Shown here piece after piece: positions 62,989 through 64,000 of a DNA stretch of 64,000 nt (position 1 is the stretch's first letter; each line of letters starts with the position of its first letter). This DNA comes from Aquitalea palustris (GTDB lineage Bacteria > Pseudomonadota > Gammaproteobacteria > Burkholderiales > Chromobacteriaceae). Under the pieces are notes generated by a model. The model did no database searches. It saw only the letters and a program-made list of their open reading frames with translations, and was not told the DNA's origin. Location of the stretch: contig NZ_RFAR01000046.1 of the NCBI RefSeq assembly GCF_003693445.1, positions 1 through 64,000 on the forward strand, in the 5' to 3' direction. The position numbers were made by a program, and so were the translations under genes.

Positions 62989-63639
62989 CTAGCGCTGCCA
63001 GTTCAGCTGGGTCCACCCGTGCTGTACTGCCACGGCGGCCAGTTTCGGGTCGGCATTCACCGTATAAGCCTGCTCCACCGCCTGTAGCAGCGGCACATCG
63101 TTGATGGAGTCGCTATAGCCATGACTGCCTGCCAGCGCGGCGCAGTGCTGCGTCAGCCAGTCTTGCAGGCGCAGCACCTTGCCGTGCTGATAGGTCAGCA
63201 CGCTGTGGGTGCGGCCGGTATAGCAGCCATCGCGGGTTTCCAGGCAGATGGCCAGAAAGTCGTCCGCTCCCAGAAAGCGTGCAATCGGCCCCACCAGATG
63301 CTCGCCCGTGGCGGAAATCACCAGCAGGGTGCGGCCCTCAGCCTTGTAGCGCGCCAGGGTTTCCCGTGCGGCCGGAAAGACGATGGGCGCGATCTTGTCG
63401 GCGATGAAGCGCTCCACCCACTCGGCCATGTCCTCCACGCTGCGCCCTTGCATCGGCTGCAGGGTGAATTCCATATAGTCTTCCATGCGCAGCTCGCCCC
63501 GGCGGTAGGCGGCCATCAGCTCGGCCTCGCGCGGCAGCATGTCAGCAGCGGCCAGGCCGTGTTCCACCATGAATTGCAGCCACAGGCTGGAGCTGTCGCC
63601 GTCGGTGAGGGTATCGTCCAGATCGAATATGGCCAGCAT
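62989..63639 (-). CDS. HAD-IB family phosphatase
   Basis: HAD hydrolase of 216 residues related to phosphoserine phosphatase. Motif I is AIFDLDDTLTDGDSS with both catalytic Asp, motif II is LLVISATGEHLV, motif III a Lys near HGKVLRLQDWL and motif IV GYSDSINDVPLLQAV. The cap region lies between about 25 and 95. The substrate is unknown. The start at 63639 overlaps the stop of the ABC ATPase gene upstream by one base, so they share a transcript. Confidence 0.87.
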   Translation of the reverse strand: MLAIFDLDDTLTDGDSSSLWLQFMVEHGLAAADMLPREAELMAAYRRGELRMEDYMEFTLQPMQGRSVEDMAEWVERFIADKIAPIVFPAARETLARYKAEGRTLLVISATGEHLVGPIARFLGADDFLAICLETRDGCYTGRTHSVLTYQHGKVLRLQDWLTQHCAALAGSHGYSDSINDVPLLQAVEQAYTVNADPKLAAVAVQHGWTQLNWQR

Positions 63640-64000
63640 CAGCGTACCTCGCGCATGTCGTCGCGGCTGATCTGCAACCGTACTTCGGTGCCGGCCGGCA
63701 TCAGGTCGCTGGCGGTACGGTTCAGCCGGTCTACCTGCAGGGTGATGCCGGCACTTTCAATCTGGTAGCGGATGATATTGCCCAGCAGCTGGTGCTGGCG
63801 GATGGTGCCGGCCAGGGTGCCGTCCTGCTGGCTGTGGCCGTCCAGTACGTGAATGGATTCCGGGCGGATGGCCAGGTGGCCGCTGATGTTCAGCCCCAGC
63901 AGGCGGTTGGTGTCGGCCGCACCCAGCAGATTGTAATTGCCCATGAAACGGGCAACAAACTCGGTGGCCGGTTCGGTGTAGACGATTTCGGCGCGGCCTT
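63639..64000 (-). CDS. ABC transporter ATPase, C-terminal part (PotA-like, cut by window edge)
   Basis: Only the last 120 residues or so are in the window; the coding frame continues past base 64000. The visible part begins with the end of the nucleotide-binding domain (EIVYTEPATEFVARFMGNYN), typical of PotA/FbpC/MalK-type ATPases. A TOBE-like regulatory domain follows (LAIRPESIHVL; TIRQHQLLGNIIRYQIESAG). An ATG at 63944 is internal to this larger protein. A polyamine, iron or sugar-phosphate substrate cannot be decided from this fragment. Confidence 0.82.
   Translation of the reverse strand, partial: GRAEIVYTEPATEFVARFMGNYNLLGAADTNRLLGLNISGHLAIRPESIHVLDGHSQQDGTLAGTIRQHQLLGNIIRYQIESAGITLQVDRLNRTASDLMPAGTEVRLQISRDDMREVR

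Overview
The window looks like a chromosomal segment of a GC-rich betaproteobacterium, most likely of the Neisseriales/Chromobacteriaceae type. This rests on recognisable gene order and protein flavour (rpoN-hpf-ptsN-hprK-rapZ next to lptCAB/kdsCD, exbBD-lpxK-kdsB-adk, HprK together with EIIA-Ntr), not on any database search. Most of it is housekeeping DNA with CTG-rich leucine codons, tight operons and good intrinsic terminators.

Layout. 1-3.6 kb: a DUF1615 lipoprotein, a glyoxylate/hydroxypyruvate reductase, a LysM/LytM lipoprotein and a CDGSH protein. 3.6-14.3 kb, minus strand: ettA, a DUF456 membrane protein, ppk1, yggX, argA, a CtpA-type protease, an EnvC-type amidase activator and gpmI. 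14.4-16.7 kb: an ArsR-type regulator, a DUF4442 hotdog protein and xseA. 17-21.6 kb, plus strand: exbB-exbD-lpxK-trm112-like-kdsB, adk and a hemolysin III protein. 21.6-28.1 kb, minus strand: an HD-GYP regulator with its histidine kinase, an EamA exporter, nnrD/E and ubiX. 28.2-35.8 kb, minus strand: rapZ, hprK, ptsN, hpf, rpoN, lptB, lptA, lptC, kdsC, kdsD. 36-45.6 kb: a Kef-type antiporter, an AsmA protein, amtB, and a Fur-box-preceded TonB receptor with a PepSY membrane protein.

46.3-53.3 kb is an accessory island with different codon use. Four translationally coupled genes encode an SF1 (Upf1/DNA2-like) helicase, an unrecognised winged-helix-like protein, a two-HKD phospholipase-D-type nuclease, and a sigma-54 activator whose N-terminal domain resembles the CARF sensor of RtcR. 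Upstream lies a textbook -24/-12 promoter (TGGCA-N6-TTGCT, 46394-46409), preceded by two GGG-N8-CCC sites 20 bp apart at about -100 to -120. The inference is a self-contained, inducible helicase-nuclease system, probably for phage defence or RNA/DNA damage response, that is off until its own sensor switches on RpoN-dependent transcription. The helicase plus PLD pairing recalls Mokosh defence systems. A tRNA-Gly(CCC) gene lies just to the right, but no integrase or att duplication was found.

53.5-64 kb returns to core-like DNA: tRNA-Gly, a PuuB/DadA-like FAD oxidoreductase, a DUF4337-HflK-HflC-NRAMP-TerC cluster that looks like a membrane/metal module, a second DUF1615 lipoprotein, a small solute-binding protein, a HAD phosphatase and the C-terminal end of a PotA-like ABC ATPase cut by the window edge.
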